This document shows positions 7,838 to 16,178 of a stretch of DNA of 50,966 bases, in pieces; positions within the stretch are counted from its first letter, which is position 1; every line of letters begins with the position of its first letter. The translations under genes and the position numbers were made by a program. Under the pieces are notes generated by a model. It saw nothing but the letters and a program-made list of their open reading frames with translations. It did not search any database and had not been told where the DNA came from. The stretch is from contig NZ_CADIJW010000041.1 in the NCBI RefSeq assembly GCF_902859745.1, positions 1 through 50,966 on the forward strand. Direction: 5' to 3'. The stretch is from Achromobacter dolens. Its GTDB lineage: Bacteria; Pseudomonadota; Gammaproteobacteria; Burkholderiales; Burkholderiaceae_B.

Positions 7838-8188
7838 TTACATGGCGTGGCCCATGTTGACGTTCATGTTGTACAGCACCCAGGCCGAACCCCCGACGAT
7901 GATGGCGATGATCATCACGGTGAAGACGAACGTGGCCAGGTTGTCGCGGGCCGATTTCGATGCGCCCATGTGCAGGAAGTACACCAGTTGCACCAGCAAC
8001 TGGAGCACGCACAGCGCCACCACGCCGATGATGGTGATGGTGTGGGACAACGCGCCGCTCATCACCAGGCCGAACGAGCCGAAGGTGAGCAGGAGCGAGA
8101 GCACGAAACCGATGATGTAGGACTTCAGGCTGCCGTGGTCGGCGGCGTGATCGTCGTGGCCGTGTGCGGCCGCAGCGGAGTGCGACAT
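7838..8188 (-). CDS. cyoD: Cytochrome bo3 ubiquinol oxidase subunit IV
   Basis: A 116-residue inner-membrane protein with a His/Asp-rich N-terminus (HGHDDHAADHG) and three membrane helices: IIGFVLSLLLTFGSFGLVM, TITIIGVVALCVLQLLVQLVYF, and ATFVFTVMIIAIIVGGSAWVLY. The motif LVQLVYFLHMG is typical of CyoD/cytochrome c oxidase subunit IV. CyoD helps assembly and stability of the oxidase, not catalysis. ATG at 8188 overlaps the cyoC stop by one base (TGATG), so translation is coupled; longer in-frame starts upstream would reach into cyoC. It is the last gene before the terminators. Confidence 0.95.
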   Translation of the reverse strand: MSHSAAAAHGHDDHAADHGSLKSYIIGFVLSLLLTFGSFGLVMSGALSHTITIIGVVALCVLQLLVQLVYFLHMGASKSARDNLATFVFTVMIIAIIVGGSAWVLYNMNVNMGHAM

Positions 8189-8802
8189 CAGAGGGCTCCC
8201 AGAAGATAGACGAAGGTGAAGACGCAGATCCAGACGATGTCCAGGAAGTGCCAGAACAGGCTCAGGCACGCCAGGCGACGCTTGTTGATCGAGTCCAGGC
8301 CATGGCGGCGGATCATGTCGATCATGACGACGATCCAGATCAGGCCGAACGTCACGTGCAGGCCGTGCGTGCCGATCAGCGTGAAGAACGCCGACAGGTA
8401 GGCGCTGCGGCCGGGGCCCGCGCCTTCGGTGATCAGGTGATGGAATTCATAGACTTCCATCGCGATGAAGCCCGCGCCGAACAGGAACGTGACCATCAAC
8501 CAGCCGATTGCGCGGCTCTTGTTGTTGGCGTGGACGTTCAGGTTGGCCATGCCGAAAGTGAAGCTCGAGAACAGCAGCAGCAGGGTTTCGACCAGGACGA
8601 ACTTCAGGTCGAACAGTTCCTTGCCGGTGGGGCCGCCCGCGGTGGCGTTGGCCAGCACCGCGAACGTCGCGAACAGCACCGAAAAGATCAGCAAGTCGCT
8701 CATGAGGTAGACCCAGAAACCGAAAACGGTCTTGGATCCATCGTCATGGTGCGCGTGATCGTCGTGACCCGCGTGGGGGTGAGTGGCTACGGCTTGAATC
8801 AT
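8188..8802 (-). CDS. cyoC: Cytochrome bo3 ubiquinol oxidase subunit III
   Basis: A 204-residue inner-membrane protein of the heme-copper oxidase subunit III family. The N-terminus is unusually His/Asp-rich ([15 protein letters not shown]), then five membrane helices begin at [19 protein letters not shown]. Family motifs include [34 protein letters not shown] and the ending [20 protein letters not shown]. Its length matches E. coli CyoC (204). The start at 8802 lies three bases after the cyoB stop. It is structural in the oxidase complex and contains no metal centre in known homologues. Confidence 0.96.
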   Translation of the reverse strand: MIQAVATHPHAGHDDHAHHDDGSKTVFGFWVYLMSDLLIFSVLFATFAVLANATAGGPTGKELFDLKFVLVETLLLLFSSFTFGMANLNVHANNKSRAIGWLMVTFLFGAGFIAMEVYEFHHLITEGAGPGRSAYLSAFFTLIGTHGLHVTFGLIWIVVMIDMIRRHGLDSINKRRLACLSLFWHFLDIVWICVFTFVYLLGAL

Positions 8803-8805
8803 GGC

Positions 8806-10782
8806 TCAGGCGGCCTTCTGCATTTTTTCAAAGTGGGCGTTTTCGATGCGTTCGACTTCCGCGGCCGGGACCCAGTAGTCGACGTCGCGGTCATAGGCGC
8901 GGACGATGAACGAACCGATCATGCCGACGAAACCGACGATCGACAGCCACCAGATGTGCCAGATCAGGGCAAAGCACATGACCAGGCCGAACGCGCCGAT
9001 GAAGACGCCGGCGGCGGTGTTCTTCGGCATGTGGATGTCTTCGTACTTGGCCGGGCGCTTGTAGGCCTTGCCGTTCTGCTTGTCTTCCCAGAACTGGTCC
9101 AGTTCATCGACGTGAGGAACGTGGGCGAAGTTGTAGAAAGGCGCGGGCGACGAGATCGACCATTCCAGGGTGCGGCCATCCCAGGGATCGCCGGTGATGT
9201 CCTGGTTCTGCTTGCGCTGGCGCACGGACACGAACACTTGCTGCAGCAGGAACCAGATGCCCAGCATGATCAGCGCGGCGCCGGCCAGGGCGACCAGCAG
9301 GTACGGCTGCCATTCGGGGTTGTCGTAGTGGTTCAGGCGACGCGTCATGCCCTTGAAGCCCAGGATGTACAGGGGCATGAAGGCCAGGAAGAAGCCGACG
9401 AACCAGCAGTAGAACGAGTAGCGGCCCAGGCGTTCGTTCAGCTTGAAGCCGAAGGCCTTGGGGAACCAGTAGGTCATGCCGGCGATGCAACCGAACACCA
9501 CGCCACCGATGATGGTGTTGTGGAAGTGGGCGATCAGGAACAGGCTGTTGTGCAGCACGAACGACACGCCGGGGATGGCCAGCATCACGCCGGTCATGCC
9601 GCCGATGACGAACACCAGCATGAAGCCCAGCGTCCACAGCACCGGCGTGGTGATGCGCAGGCGGCCGCGGTAGATGGTGAACAGCCAGTTGAAGATCTTC
9701 GCGCCCGTCGGGATCGAGATGATCATCGTGGCGATGCCGAAGAACGCGTTGACGTTGGCCCCCGCGCCCATGGTGAAGAAGTGGTGCAGCCAGACCAGGA
9801 ACGACAGCACGCCGATGGCGGCCGTGGCGTAGACCATGGACTTGTAGCCGAACAGGGTCTTGCGGGCGAACGTGGCGACCACTTCGGAGTACACGCCGAA
9901 GGCCGGCAGCACCAGGATGTAGACCTCGGGGTGGCCCCAGATCCAGATCAGGTTCACGTACATCATGACGTTGCCGCCCATGTCGTTCGTGAAGAAGTGC
10001 GTGCCCAGGTAGCGGTCCATCGTCAGCAGCGCCAGCGTGGCGGCCAGCACCGGGAAGGCGGCCACGATCAGGACGTTGGTGACCAGCGAGGTCCAGGTGA
10101 AGATCGGCATCTTCATCAGGGTCATGCCCGGCGCGCGCATGCGCAGGATGGTGACGATGAAGTTGATGCCGCTGAGTGTTGTTCCCAACCCGGAGATCTG
10201 CAGCGCCCAGATGTAGTAGTCCACCCCGACACTTGGGCTGTAGTCGAGCCCGGACAGCGGCGGATAGGCGAGCCAGCCGGTCGCGGCGAATTCACCGACG
10301 AACAGCGAGATCATCATCAGCGCGACGCCGGCGCCGAACAGCCAGAAGCTCAGCGAGTTCAGGAACGGGTAGGCCACGTCGCGGGCGCCGATCTGCAGCG
10401 GCACCACGATGTTCATCAGCCCGGTGATGAAGGGCATCGCCATGAAGAAAATCATGATGACGCCGTGGGCGGTGAAGATCTGGTCGTAGTGGTGCGGCGG
10501 CAGGAAGCCGGCGGAGTCGGCCGAGGCGACGGCCAACTGGGTACGCATCATGATGGCGTCGGCGAAGCCGCGCAGCAGCATGATCAGCGCGACGATGATG
10601 TACATCACGCCGATGCGCTTGTGGTCGACGGAGGTGAGCCATTCCGTCCAGAGGTACTTCCACTTGCGGAAGTAGGTGATGGCGCCGAAGACCGCTAGGC
10701 CTCCCAGGCACACGGCGGCCAGCGTGACCATGACGATGGGTTCATGGTACGGAATGGCCTCGAGGGTGAGTTTCCCGAGCAT
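8806..10782 (-). CDS. cyoB: Cytochrome bo3 ubiquinol oxidase subunit I
   Basis: The catalytic subunit (658 residues) oxidises ubiquinol, reduces O2 to water and pumps protons. All key residues fall at E. coli CyoB positions: His106 and His421 for the low-spin heme; His284, Tyr288, His333 and His334 for CuB; His419 for the heme at the oxygen site; Glu286 and Lys362 in the proton channels; and the quinol-site residues Arg71, Asp75, His98 and Gln101. Typical motifs are [22 protein letters not shown] and HFHNTIIGG. The C-terminal extension past about residue 550 is normal for the bo3 branch. The ATG overlaps the cyoA stop by one base (TAATG). The presence of quinol-site residues argues for a quinol rather than a cytochrome c oxidase. 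Confidence 0.98.
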   Translation of the reverse strand: MLGKLTLEAIPYHEPIVMVTLAAVCLGGLAVFGAITYFRKWKYLWTEWLTSVDHKRIGVMYIIVALIMLLRGFADAIMMRTQLAVASADSAGFLPPHHYDQIFTAHGVIMIFFMAMPFITGLMNIVVPLQIGARDVAYPFLNSLSFWLFGAGVALMMISLFVGEFAATGWLAYPPLSGLDYSPSVGVDYYIWALQISGLGTTLSGINFIVTILRMRAPGMTLMKMPIFTWTSLVTNVLIVAAFPVLAATLALLTMDRYLGTHFFTNDMGGNVMMYVNLIWIWGHPEVYILVLPAFGVYSEVVATFARKTLFGYKSMVYATAAIGVLSFLVWLHHFFTMGAGANVNAFFGIATMIISIPTGAKIFNWLFTIYRGRLRITTPVLWTLGFMLVFVIGGMTGVMLAIPGVSFVLHNSLFLIAHFHNTIIGGVVFGCIAGMTYWFPKAFGFKLNERLGRYSFYCWFVGFFLAFMPLYILGFKGMTRRLNHYDNPEWQPYLLVALAGAALIMLGIWFLLQQVFVSVRQRKQNQDITGDPWDGRTLEWSISSPAPFYNFAHVPHVDELDQFWEDKQNGKAYKRPAKYEDIHMPKNTAAGVFIGAFGLVMCFALIWHIWWLSIVGFVGMIGSFIVRAYDRDVDYWVPAAEVERIENAHFEKMQKAA

Positions 10783-11693
10783 TATTGAGTCAATCCTGCG
10801 ACAAGATTATTCGACGTGGGGGTGCACGTGGCGTCGTCGACGCCGGCCATCTTGGACATGGTGCTGCCCAGGATGTAGTCGAACATGGACGGCGGCACCG
10901 AGGCGTACTTGGCGACCGGGTTGTGTTCGCTGCGCTTGGTCAGTTCCTGGTACACCGCCGGAGTCAGCGCGGTGCCGGAAGCCTTGGCTTCCTTGACCCA
11001 GTTGTCGAAGCCTTCCTGCGACGTGGCGATGGCCTTGAAGCGCATGCCGGAGAAGCCGGCGCCGCTGTAGTTGGCCGAGATGCCGGCGTAGGTGCCGGGC
11101 TCGCGCGCGTTCAGGTGCAGCTTGGTCTCCATGCCCGCCATCGAGTAGATCTGGCTGCCCAACTGGGGGATGAAGAACGAGTTCATGACCGAGGCCGAGG
11201 TGATCCGGAAATTGACCGGGACGTCGACCGGGAACGCGATCTCGTTGACCGTGGCGATGTCGTACTCGGGGTAAATGAACAGCCACTTCCAATCCAGCGA
11301 CACCACCTCGATGGTGACCGGCTTGTGCTCGGAGACGAGCGGCTTGTAGGGATCGAGCGCGTGCGTGGAGCGCCAGGTGATCACGGCGAGGATCGCCACG
11401 ATGATACATGGCACGGTCCAGACCACGACTTCGATCGCCGTGGAGTGGGCCCACTTGGGCTGGTAGTCGGCTTTGGTATTGGATGCGCGGTATTTCCAGG
11501 CAAACGTCAGGATCATGATGATGACCGGGATCACCACCAGGAGCATCAGACCGGTTGCCGTGAACAGCAGGGTCTTTTCCTGAGCGCCAATGTCTCCCTT
11601 GGGGGAGAGGATTTCCATGTTGCAGCCGCCAAGCAGCATGACCGCGCCGACGCCAAAAATGCGCGTAAGGGTCGCAAGGAGGGGGTGTTTCAC
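10782..11693 (-). CDS. cyoA: Cytochrome bo3 ubiquinol oxidase subunit II (lipoprotein)
   Basis: A 303-residue subunit with a lipoprotein signal (LLGGC, Cys24), two membrane helices ([45 protein letters not shown]) and a periplasmic cupredoxin fold ([18 protein letters not shown]). It has no Cys/His/Met CuA ligand set, as expected for a quinol oxidase. I chose GTG 11693 because it places the lipobox at Cys24 and has AAGG upstream; a longer open frame to 11834 would run through the operator region and add a non-signal-like N-terminus. It is first in cyoABCD. The 258 bases upstream hold several palindromes, described separately. Confidence 0.93.
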   Translation of the reverse strand: MKHPLLATLTRIFGVGAVMLLGGCNMEILSPKGDIGAQEKTLLFTATGLMLLVVIPVIIMILTFAWKYRASNTKADYQPKWAHSTAIEVVVWTVPCIIVAILAVITWRSTHALDPYKPLVSEHKPVTIEVVSLDWKWLFIYPEYDIATVNEIAFPVDVPVNFRITSASVMNSFFIPQLGSQIYSMAGMETKLHLNAREPGTYAGISANYSGAGFSGMRFKAIATSQEGFDNWVKEAKASGTALTPAVYQELTKRSEHNPVAKYASVPPSMFDYILGSTMSKMAGVDDATCTPTSNNLVAGLTQ

Positions 11694-11720
11694 GTACAGC
11701 CTTGGATGGAAGGTGGGAAA

Positions 11721-11758
11721 TGCTGCGGAGCAGCAGACTGGAATGCTGCTAGGCAGCA
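11721..11758. repeat. Tandem TGCTGC-N3-GCAGCA hairpins in the cyoA leader
   Basis: Two 15-base inverted repeats with identical 6-base arms, at 11721-11735 (TGCTGC-GGA-GCAGCA) and 11744-11758 (TGCTGC-TAG-GCAGCA), 23 bases apart start to start. They lie 28-65 bases upstream of the cyoA start and could act as operators or as stem-loops in the 5' leader. No T tract follows, so they are not terminators. Confidence 0.6.
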
Positions 11759-11775
11759 ACGTCCATCCTATCGGT

Positions 11776-11789
11776 TTGACCTGGGTCAA
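11776..11789. promoter_or_regulatory. FNR/ANR-type box upstream of cyoA
   Basis: TTGAC-CTGG-GTCAA matches the FNR/ANR consensus TTGAT-N4-ATCAA at eight of the ten arm positions and is itself fully symmetric in the arms. A weak -10-like TAGGAT (minus strand, 11770-11765) lies just downstream, so a bound regulator would sit over the -35 area. That position suggests repression under low oxygen, as is known for cyo operons elsewhere. The promoter assignment is inference. Confidence 0.6.
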
Positions 11790-11792
11790 GCG

Positions 11793-11809
11793 TGCGACGA
11801 ATGGTCGCA
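11793..11809. promoter_or_regulatory. RegA-type palindrome copy 1 (TGCGAC-N5-GTCGCA)
   Basis: A perfect 6-bp-arm inverted repeat with spacer GAATG, only three bases from the FNR-like box. It fits the GCGNC/GNCGC style of site described for the RegA/PrrA family. The regA gene lies directly upstream on the same strand. Confidence 0.6.
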
Positions 11810-11890
11810 TTGCCCAGCCGGCTTTTGCCCCCAAGGCCCCTGCTTAAGGGTTTTCCCAGGCGGGAGAGGGCTTCGCGGGGCAGGTGGGGG

Positions 11891-11907
11891 TGCGACGATA
11901 TGTCGCA
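11891..11907. promoter_or_regulatory. RegA-type palindrome copy 2 (TGCGAC-N5-GTCGCA)
   Basis: Same arms as copy 1 with spacer GATAT, 98 bases further from cyoA and 45 bases after the regA stop. A weaker related sequence (TGCGA-TGT-GTCGT) follows at 11928-11940. Confidence 0.6.
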
Positions 11908-11951
11908 CCTGCACAAAGCAGGATTGTTGCGATGTGTCGTATCCGCGCCAA

Positions 11952-12506
11952 TCAGTCGACCAGGACCTCGCGTTCCGGCCCCGGTTTCTTGGCCAACTTG
12001 CGCTGCAGGGAGCGCCGGTGCATGCCCAGCAGGCGGGCGGCGGCCGAGACGTTGCCGCCGGTCTCGTGCAGGGCCTGGTGGATGTGCTCCCATTCTAGGC
12101 GGTGCAACGGCGTCATGGTGCTTTCGATGGTAACGGTTTCCGGCTTCACCAGGCCCAGCGTGCGCAGGATCATCGGCGCGGTGGCCGGCTTGGGCAGGTA
12201 ATCGTCGGCGCCGCGCTTGATGGCCTCGACCGCGGTGGCCACGCTGGCGTAGCCGGTGACCAGCAGGATGCGCATGTCGGCGCGCAGGGCTCGAAGGGGA
12301 CGGATCAGGGTCAGCCCGGAATCCTCGCCCAGGCGCAGATCGACCAGCGCGAAGGCGGGGCGGATCTCTTCGGCCACGCGCAGCGCCTCGGCGATGCCGG
12401 TGGCGGTTCGGGTTTCCAGGCCGCGGCGCGACAGGCTGCGCTGCAGGGTGCGCACGTAGAGCTCGTCGTCGTCGATCAGCAGGCCAAGATCGGTGGGATT
12501 CAACAT
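11952..12506 (-). CDS. regA: RegA-type redox response regulator
   Basis: A 184-residue response regulator, the same length as Rhodobacter RegA. The receiver domain (1-115) has the acidic pair Asp12/Asp13, phosphoacceptor Asp56 in LVDLRLG, Thr84 and Lys106 (YLPKP). A Fis-type helix-turn-helix lies at 150-172 (GGNVSAAARLLGMHRRSLQRK), the conserved DNA-binding end of the RegA/PrrA/ActR/RoxR family. I chose ATG 12506 because it follows the regB stop by one base (TGA-T-ATG) and gives the family length. Phosphorylated by RegB, it would control respiratory genes; the adjacent cyo operon and the TGCGAC-N5-GTCGCA sites are likely targets, by inference. Confidence 0.93.
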   Translation of the reverse strand: MLNPTDLGLLIDDDELYVRTLQRSLSRRGLETRTATGIAEALRVAEEIRPAFALVDLRLGEDSGLTLIRPLRALRADMRILLVTGYASVATAVEAIKRGADDYLPKPATAPMILRTLGLVKPETVTIESTMTPLHRLEWEHIHQALHETGGNVSAAARLLGMHRRSLQRKLAKKPGPEREVLVD

Positions 12507-12507
12507 A

Positions 12508-13623
12508 TCAGGTCCCGGGAGTGCCGAGAGGCAAATAAAAACGGATGCGGGTGCCGCCGCCATCGGCGGCGGTCATGGTCATTTCGCCGCCCAACTGCTC
12601 GACGGTGGCGTGCGACAGGGCCAGGCCGACGCCCAGGCCGCCCGGCTTGCCACTGTTGAACAGGCTGGTGGCCGGCAGCAGCGTGTGGTCGGGGTCGAAG
12701 CCGCCGCCATAGTCGCGCACTTCGCCGCGCAGGGCGCCATAACCGTATTCCAGGTGCAGGTCCACGCGCGGCTCGTTGGCGGCTTCGCCGGCATCGGCCG
12801 CGTTGTTCAGCAGGGCCTGCAGCAGGTGGGCGATGGCCGGATCGACCCGCAGGCTGGCGGGCAGCGTGCCCGACCGGCGCAGGTCGATGGTCGGCCGGAT
12901 CAGGCGCCATTGGCCCACCACGCGCACCAGGTCCACGGCGGTTGGGACCGCCAGATTGCGAATCCGTTCCCGGCACAGGGCCAGCAGTTGGCTGAGCGTG
13001 GCGACGTCCTGCTTGAGGTCGGGCTCCTTGACCTCGGCGGCGATCTCGTCGGCCAGCAGGGTCATGGTGGCCAGCGGGGTGTTCAGTTCGTGCGCCATGG
13101 CGGCGGCGTGGGTGGCCAGGGCGACGATGCCCTCGTTGCGGGTGAAGCGCTCGCGCAGCCGCGCCAGTTCGCGCTCGCGCGCCCGCAGGTCGGCCGCCAG
13201 GCGGGTGGTGAACACCAGCACCACCACCACGGAAATCAGGAAGTTGGCGGCCAGGCCCCATAGCAGCAGGGTGTGGGTGTTGAGGTCGCCGCGCAGCGGC
13301 TGGCCGAAGATGGCGGCGGCGAAATAACCGGAGATGCCCGCCAGCGCCGCCGCCAGCGCCCAGTTGCGCGGCAGCGCCAGGGCCGCCAGGGCGGTGAGGA
13401 TCAGGAACATCATGCCGAACGGATTGCTCAGGCCGCCGCTCCAGCCCACCATCCAGGCCAGCACCGCCATGTCCACCAGCAGGTGGCCGAAGGCGGTGGC
13501 GTGGGACAGGTCGCGGCTGTGGCGCAGCCGCAGGCTGGCGTAGACGTTGAAGCCGATCAGCACGCCCACGCCGATCCACAGCGGCTCCAGCGGCAGGGCC
13601 AGGCCGAGCACGGCGCTGGCCAC
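12508..13623 (-). CDS. regB: RegB-type redox sensor histidine kinase (N-terminus probably incomplete as given)
   Basis: Membrane sensor kinase partner of RegA. From GTG 13623 (372 codons with stop) it shows several membrane helices, the quinone-sensing heptad GGLSNPF (63-69), the phosphoacceptor His178 in MAHELNTPLAT, the redox-active Cys217 in SQLLALCRER, and the ATPase boxes LLNNAADAG and GGLGVGLALS. GTG 13623 falls inside the first membrane helix. The same frame upstream, to a stop at 13747-13749, encodes FLRTLCSLRWLAIAGQ, a normal RegB beginning, yet contains no ATG, GTG or TTG. CTG 13716 is one candidate start. So the true gene probably extends to near 13716 or the sequence has an error. 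The regA start follows one base after the stop. Confidence 0.88.
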   Translation of the reverse strand: MASAVLGLALPLEPLWIGVGVLIGFNVYASLRLRHSRDLSHATAFGHLLVDMAVLAWMVGWSGGLSNPFGMMFLILTALAALALPRNWALAAALAGISGYFAAAIFGQPLRGDLNTHTLLLWGLAANFLISVVVVLVFTTRLAADLRARERELARLRERFTRNEGIVALATHAAAMAHELNTPLATMTLLADEIAAEVKEPDLKQDVATLSQLLALCRERIRNLAVPTAVDLVRVVGQWRLIRPTIDLRRSGTLPASLRVDPAIAHLLQALLNNAADAGEAANEPRVDLHLEYGYGALRGEVRDYGGGFDPDHTLLPATSLFNSGKPGGLGVGLALSHATVEQLGGEMTMTAADGGGTRIRFYLPLGTPGT

Positions 13624-13892
13624 CAGGATGGTGGCGGCCTGGCCCGCGATGGCGAGCCAGCGCAGGCTGCAGAGGGTACGCAGGAAGGAAAAGGCGGAAC
13701 TACCGGGTATATCCAGACACAGGGTTGCCGGTCTATCGCCGGCGGATCAGGCGCCCGGCTGCGCGGAACGCTGGCATCCGGGGCGGCGTGGGGCGCCGCG
13801 CTGCCGCCGGGCCCCGCGAGGCCGCCGGCGGCGGATGTGTGCTGGCATTGTATGAGGAATCAGGACGGGCCGCAGATTGCGGTGTGTCCCTT

Positions 13893-14276
13893 TTATTGAA
13901 TGGCGGACGCACCGCTATGCGCCATCGGCGCCGGCGGATAGCTTTCCTGGTCGGATGCCATCTGCCCTTGCATCTCGGCGGTCTGGAGCTCCTGTTCGAC
14001 CTGGGCGCGGCTTTCCCCCGGGCCGTTGGAGGCGATGGCGGGCGGGTAGTCTTCCTGGCCGAAGGTGTACTGGCCGTCGGCCTTGGACTGGGCGAGTTCG
14101 GCGCTCACCTGGTCGGCGGTCTTGGCGGCGGGGGCGGGGTAGCTGACGCGCCAGTCGCCGTAGAGGTCGCGCTTGTATTGCGCGGCGGGAGCCACGGCCT
14201 GGGCGGGTTGGGCTTGCACGGCTGCGGAGGCGGCGAGGCCGGCGCAGAGCAACAAAGTAGCTGTCAAGGTCTTCAT
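13893..14276 (-). CDS. Secreted DUF4148-like protein
   Basis: A 127-residue exported protein of unknown function. The signal peptide is MKTLTATLLLCAGLAASAAVQA. The mature chain has two DUF4148-like units (TADQVSAELAQSKADGQYTFGQEDYPPA and SRAQVEQELQTAEMQGQMASDQESYPPA), each a short helix with a Q-V-x-x-E-L core followed by a Tyr-Pro-Pro turn. ATG 14276 has AGGAG upstream. It lies between regB and the copper chaperone gene on the same strand, with over 150 bases on either side, so it is probably transcribed alone. The repeats differ in detail from those of the DUF4148 protein at 2481-2840. Confidence 0.82.
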   Translation of the reverse strand: MKTLTATLLLCAGLAASAAVQAQPAQAVAPAAQYKRDLYGDWRVSYPAPAAKTADQVSAELAQSKADGQYTFGQEDYPPAIASNGPGESRAQVEQELQTAEMQGQMASDQESYPPAPMAHSGASAIQ

Positions 14277-14516
14277 GAAACGCTCCTGGCAATCAAAGCA
14301 AACGGCCTGGGGGCAGGCCGCGCCGTCGTCCCCGGTGCGGCATGGGGGCGATTTCCTGGGATGCGGCGGATGCGTGGAGAAACGGCGCACCCGGTGTTCT
14401 TGATTCGACCGGGTGGCCGTCCTGGCGTTGCAGAAAACGCGGCTTGCGGGGCAAACAGCTATTTCAAGCTTGAAATACAGGTGTCAATGCGCTTGCAATG
14501 ACGCGGTCCCTGTTAA

Positions 14517-15008
14517 TCAGTGCCCATGCTTGGCGGCCGGGGCCGCGCCGCCCGCCAGCGGACGCGCCGTGGCCGTCACCGGCACGCGGCGCTGCTGGCC
14601 GTTGGCGTCTTGCACCAGCAGCGTCAGCGCCACCGGGTCGCCCGCCGACACCTGCCTGGCCAGGTCGATCAGCATGACGTGGTAGCCGCCGGGCTTGAGT
14701 TCCACCGGCTGGCCGGCGGGCAGGTCGAGGACGGGGATCTGGCGCATTTTCATGACGTTGTCCTGCATCGCCATTTCGTGCACCTCGACGTGCTTGGCGG
14801 CGTCGGACTCGACGCCGACCAGGCGCGCCGGGACGGACGAGGTCAGGCGCATGAAGACGCCGGTGGCGTGCTGGCTGGGCACGGTGGCGCGGACCCAGGC
14901 GTCCTCCACCTTGAGGGTGGCGTCCTGCGCCAGGGCGGGGGCCTGGAGCAGGGTCAGGGCGCCCAGCGCGAAGGCGGCGGCGAGGGATTTGAAGGCGGTC
15001 ATTTTCAT
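14517..15008 (-). CDS. Periplasmic copper chaperone PCu(A)C
   Basis: A 163-residue exported protein that carries Cu(I) in the periplasm and hands it to oxidase copper sites. The signal peptide ends near residue 28 (ALAQ). The copper motif H-x10-M-x21-H-x-M is complete: His77, Met88, His110 and Met112. The His-rich tail (AAKHGH) is common in the family. ATG 15008 has AGGAA upstream; an alternative ATG lies two codons in. The SCO1/SenC gene is 30 bases upstream on the same strand, a classic pairing for CuA or CuB maturation. The adjacent bo3 oxidase has CuB but no CuA, so this pair probably also serves other oxidases in the cell. Confidence 0.92.
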   Translation of the reverse strand: MKMTAFKSLAAAFALGALTLLQAPALAQDATLKVEDAWVRATVPSQHATGVFMRLTSSVPARLVGVESDAAKHVEVHEMAMQDNVMKMRQIPVLDLPAGQPVELKPGGYHVMLIDLARQVSAGDPVALTLLVQDANGQQRRVPVTATARPLAGGAAPAAKHGH

Positions 15009-15038
15009 GGGAGTTCCTTTGATCGGGGGGCGGGCGGT

Positions 15039-15656
15039 TCAGATCACCGTGCGCAGGTCGGCGGCGCATTCCTCGGCGCTCTGCTGGTGGCGCAGGGCCA
15101 CGCGCAGCTTGCCCTCGGCGTCGATGACGTAGGTCAGCGCGGTGTGGTCCATGGTGTAGGACGAGCCGGTCGGGACCTTCTGGTAGAACACCTTGAATGA
15201 TTGCGCGGCGGCGCGGGTCTGCTCGGCATCGCCACGCAGGCCGACGAACGCGGGGTCGAAGGCCTGCATATAGGCCTGCAGGATATCCGGGGTGTCGCGC
15301 TCGGGGTCGACGGTGATGAACAGCACCTGCACTTTCTTGGCGTCGGCGCCCAGCAGGTTCTTGATCTCCAGCGCGCGGGTCAGCGCGGTGGGGCAGATGT
15401 CCGGGCATTGGGTGAAGCCGAAGAACAGCATCACGGTCTTGCCGCGGTAGTCGGCGAGCTGGCGCTGCCTGCCCTCGGTGTCCCGGAGCTGGAAATCGCC
15501 GGTGGGCATGCTGGTCAGATCCATGCCGTTGAGCTTGGGGGCGTCTGGGCCGCAGCCGGCCAGCGGCAGCAGCGCCAGGGCCGAGAGCAGTCTGCGCCGG
15601 TGGCGGTCGGGCGCCGGCGCGGCGCCCACGGGGGCGCGCGAAAGGGGGGAGTGCAT
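15039..15656 (-). CDS. SCO1/SenC family copper chaperone/thiol-disulfide protein
   Basis: A 205-residue membrane-anchored thioredoxin-fold protein needed for cytochrome oxidase copper-centre assembly. After an Arg-rich start (RHRRRLLSALALLPLAGC) a lipobox puts the lipid at Cys35. The copper-binding CPDICP (Cys84, Cys88) and distal His171 (DHTALTYV) are intact. Other family marks are GKTVMLFFGFTQC and VLFITVDPERDT. ATG 15656 precedes the signal; longer frames read into the upstream gene. In Rhodobacter the homologue SenC sits between regB and regA. Here it lies about 1.4 kb upstream of regB with a PCu(A)C gene and a DUF4148 gene between. Confidence 0.94.
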   Translation of the reverse strand: MHSPLSRAPVGAAPAPDRHRRRLLSALALLPLAGCGPDAPKLNGMDLTSMPTGDFQLRDTEGRQRQLADYRGKTVMLFFGFTQCPDICPTALTRALEIKNLLGADAKKVQVLFITVDPERDTPDILQAYMQAFDPAFVGLRGDAEQTRAAAQSFKVFYQKVPTGSSYTMDHTALTYVIDAEGKLRVALRHQQSAEECAADLRTVI

Positions 15657-15715
15657 GAAAGCCTCGTCGGTTGACGGTTCGCAAGGGCGCGGCGGGGCCG
15701 CGCGGAGAGGCGGAG

Positions 15716-16144
15716 TCAGGCGGCGAGGGGCGGGGCGCGCGAGCCCAGCGGCGGCCCTTGGGCCGGTTGCACTGGCGTCGCCACGCTTGCCGGCGGGAAG
15801 GGGGCGGCGCGAGAGATGGCGAGCGCCAGCGGCGCGGTCTGCGCGGCGGGCGCCGGGGTGACGTGCGCCAGCAGGCCAAACGGGCATTGCGCGCCGGTGT
15901 CGGCGCCGGAGTTGCCGGCGCCGCCGTGCTTGCCGTCGGGCGAGAGCGCGATTTTGAGGGTGGACAGGTCGCCGGCGGCTGAGCAGAAGGTCACTTCGAG
16001 CCGGCCGTCGTGCAGCGCGCGGGCGTCGGGCATGTAGCCCGTCGGCACCAGGGCGCGCAGCAGCAGCGCCAGGAACGCCAGCCACAGCACGCCCCGGACG
16101 CGCAGGGCGCCGGTGGTTCGCGAGGGATAGGTCAGGGCGGACAT
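15716..16144 (-). CDS. DUF2946 family protein
   Basis: A 142-residue protein with one N-terminal membrane helix (GVLWLAFLALLLRALVPTGYMPD), then a Cys in EVTFCSAAG and a Cys-Pro in GAQCPFGL, the DUF2946 pattern. Members are often encoded beside copper-uptake or TonB receptor genes and may bind metal, but no biochemical function is established. The Pro/Ala-rich tail is low in information. It is 59 bases upstream of the SCO1 gene on the same strand, so the three genes DUF2946, sco1 and pcuAC could form one copper operon. The start ATG 16144 precedes the helix. Confidence 0.78.
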   Translation of the reverse strand: MSALTYPSRTTGALRVRGVLWLAFLALLLRALVPTGYMPDARALHDGRLEVTFCSAAGDLSTLKIALSPDGKHGGAGNSGADTGAQCPFGLLAHVTPAPAAQTAPLALAISRAAPFPPASVATPVQPAQGPPLGSRAPPLAA

Positions 16145-16178
16145 GGACCGATTGTAGGCCGAGCGGCCGCGGCCGGCT

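Noticed and set aside
8164-10698. A very long open frame on the plus strand, rich in His, Asp, Gln and Arg, opposite cyoB and cyoC
   Set aside because: It mirrors the high-GC codon pattern of the real genes on the other strand, has no recognisable domain, and the minus strand encodes fully conserved oxidase subunits.
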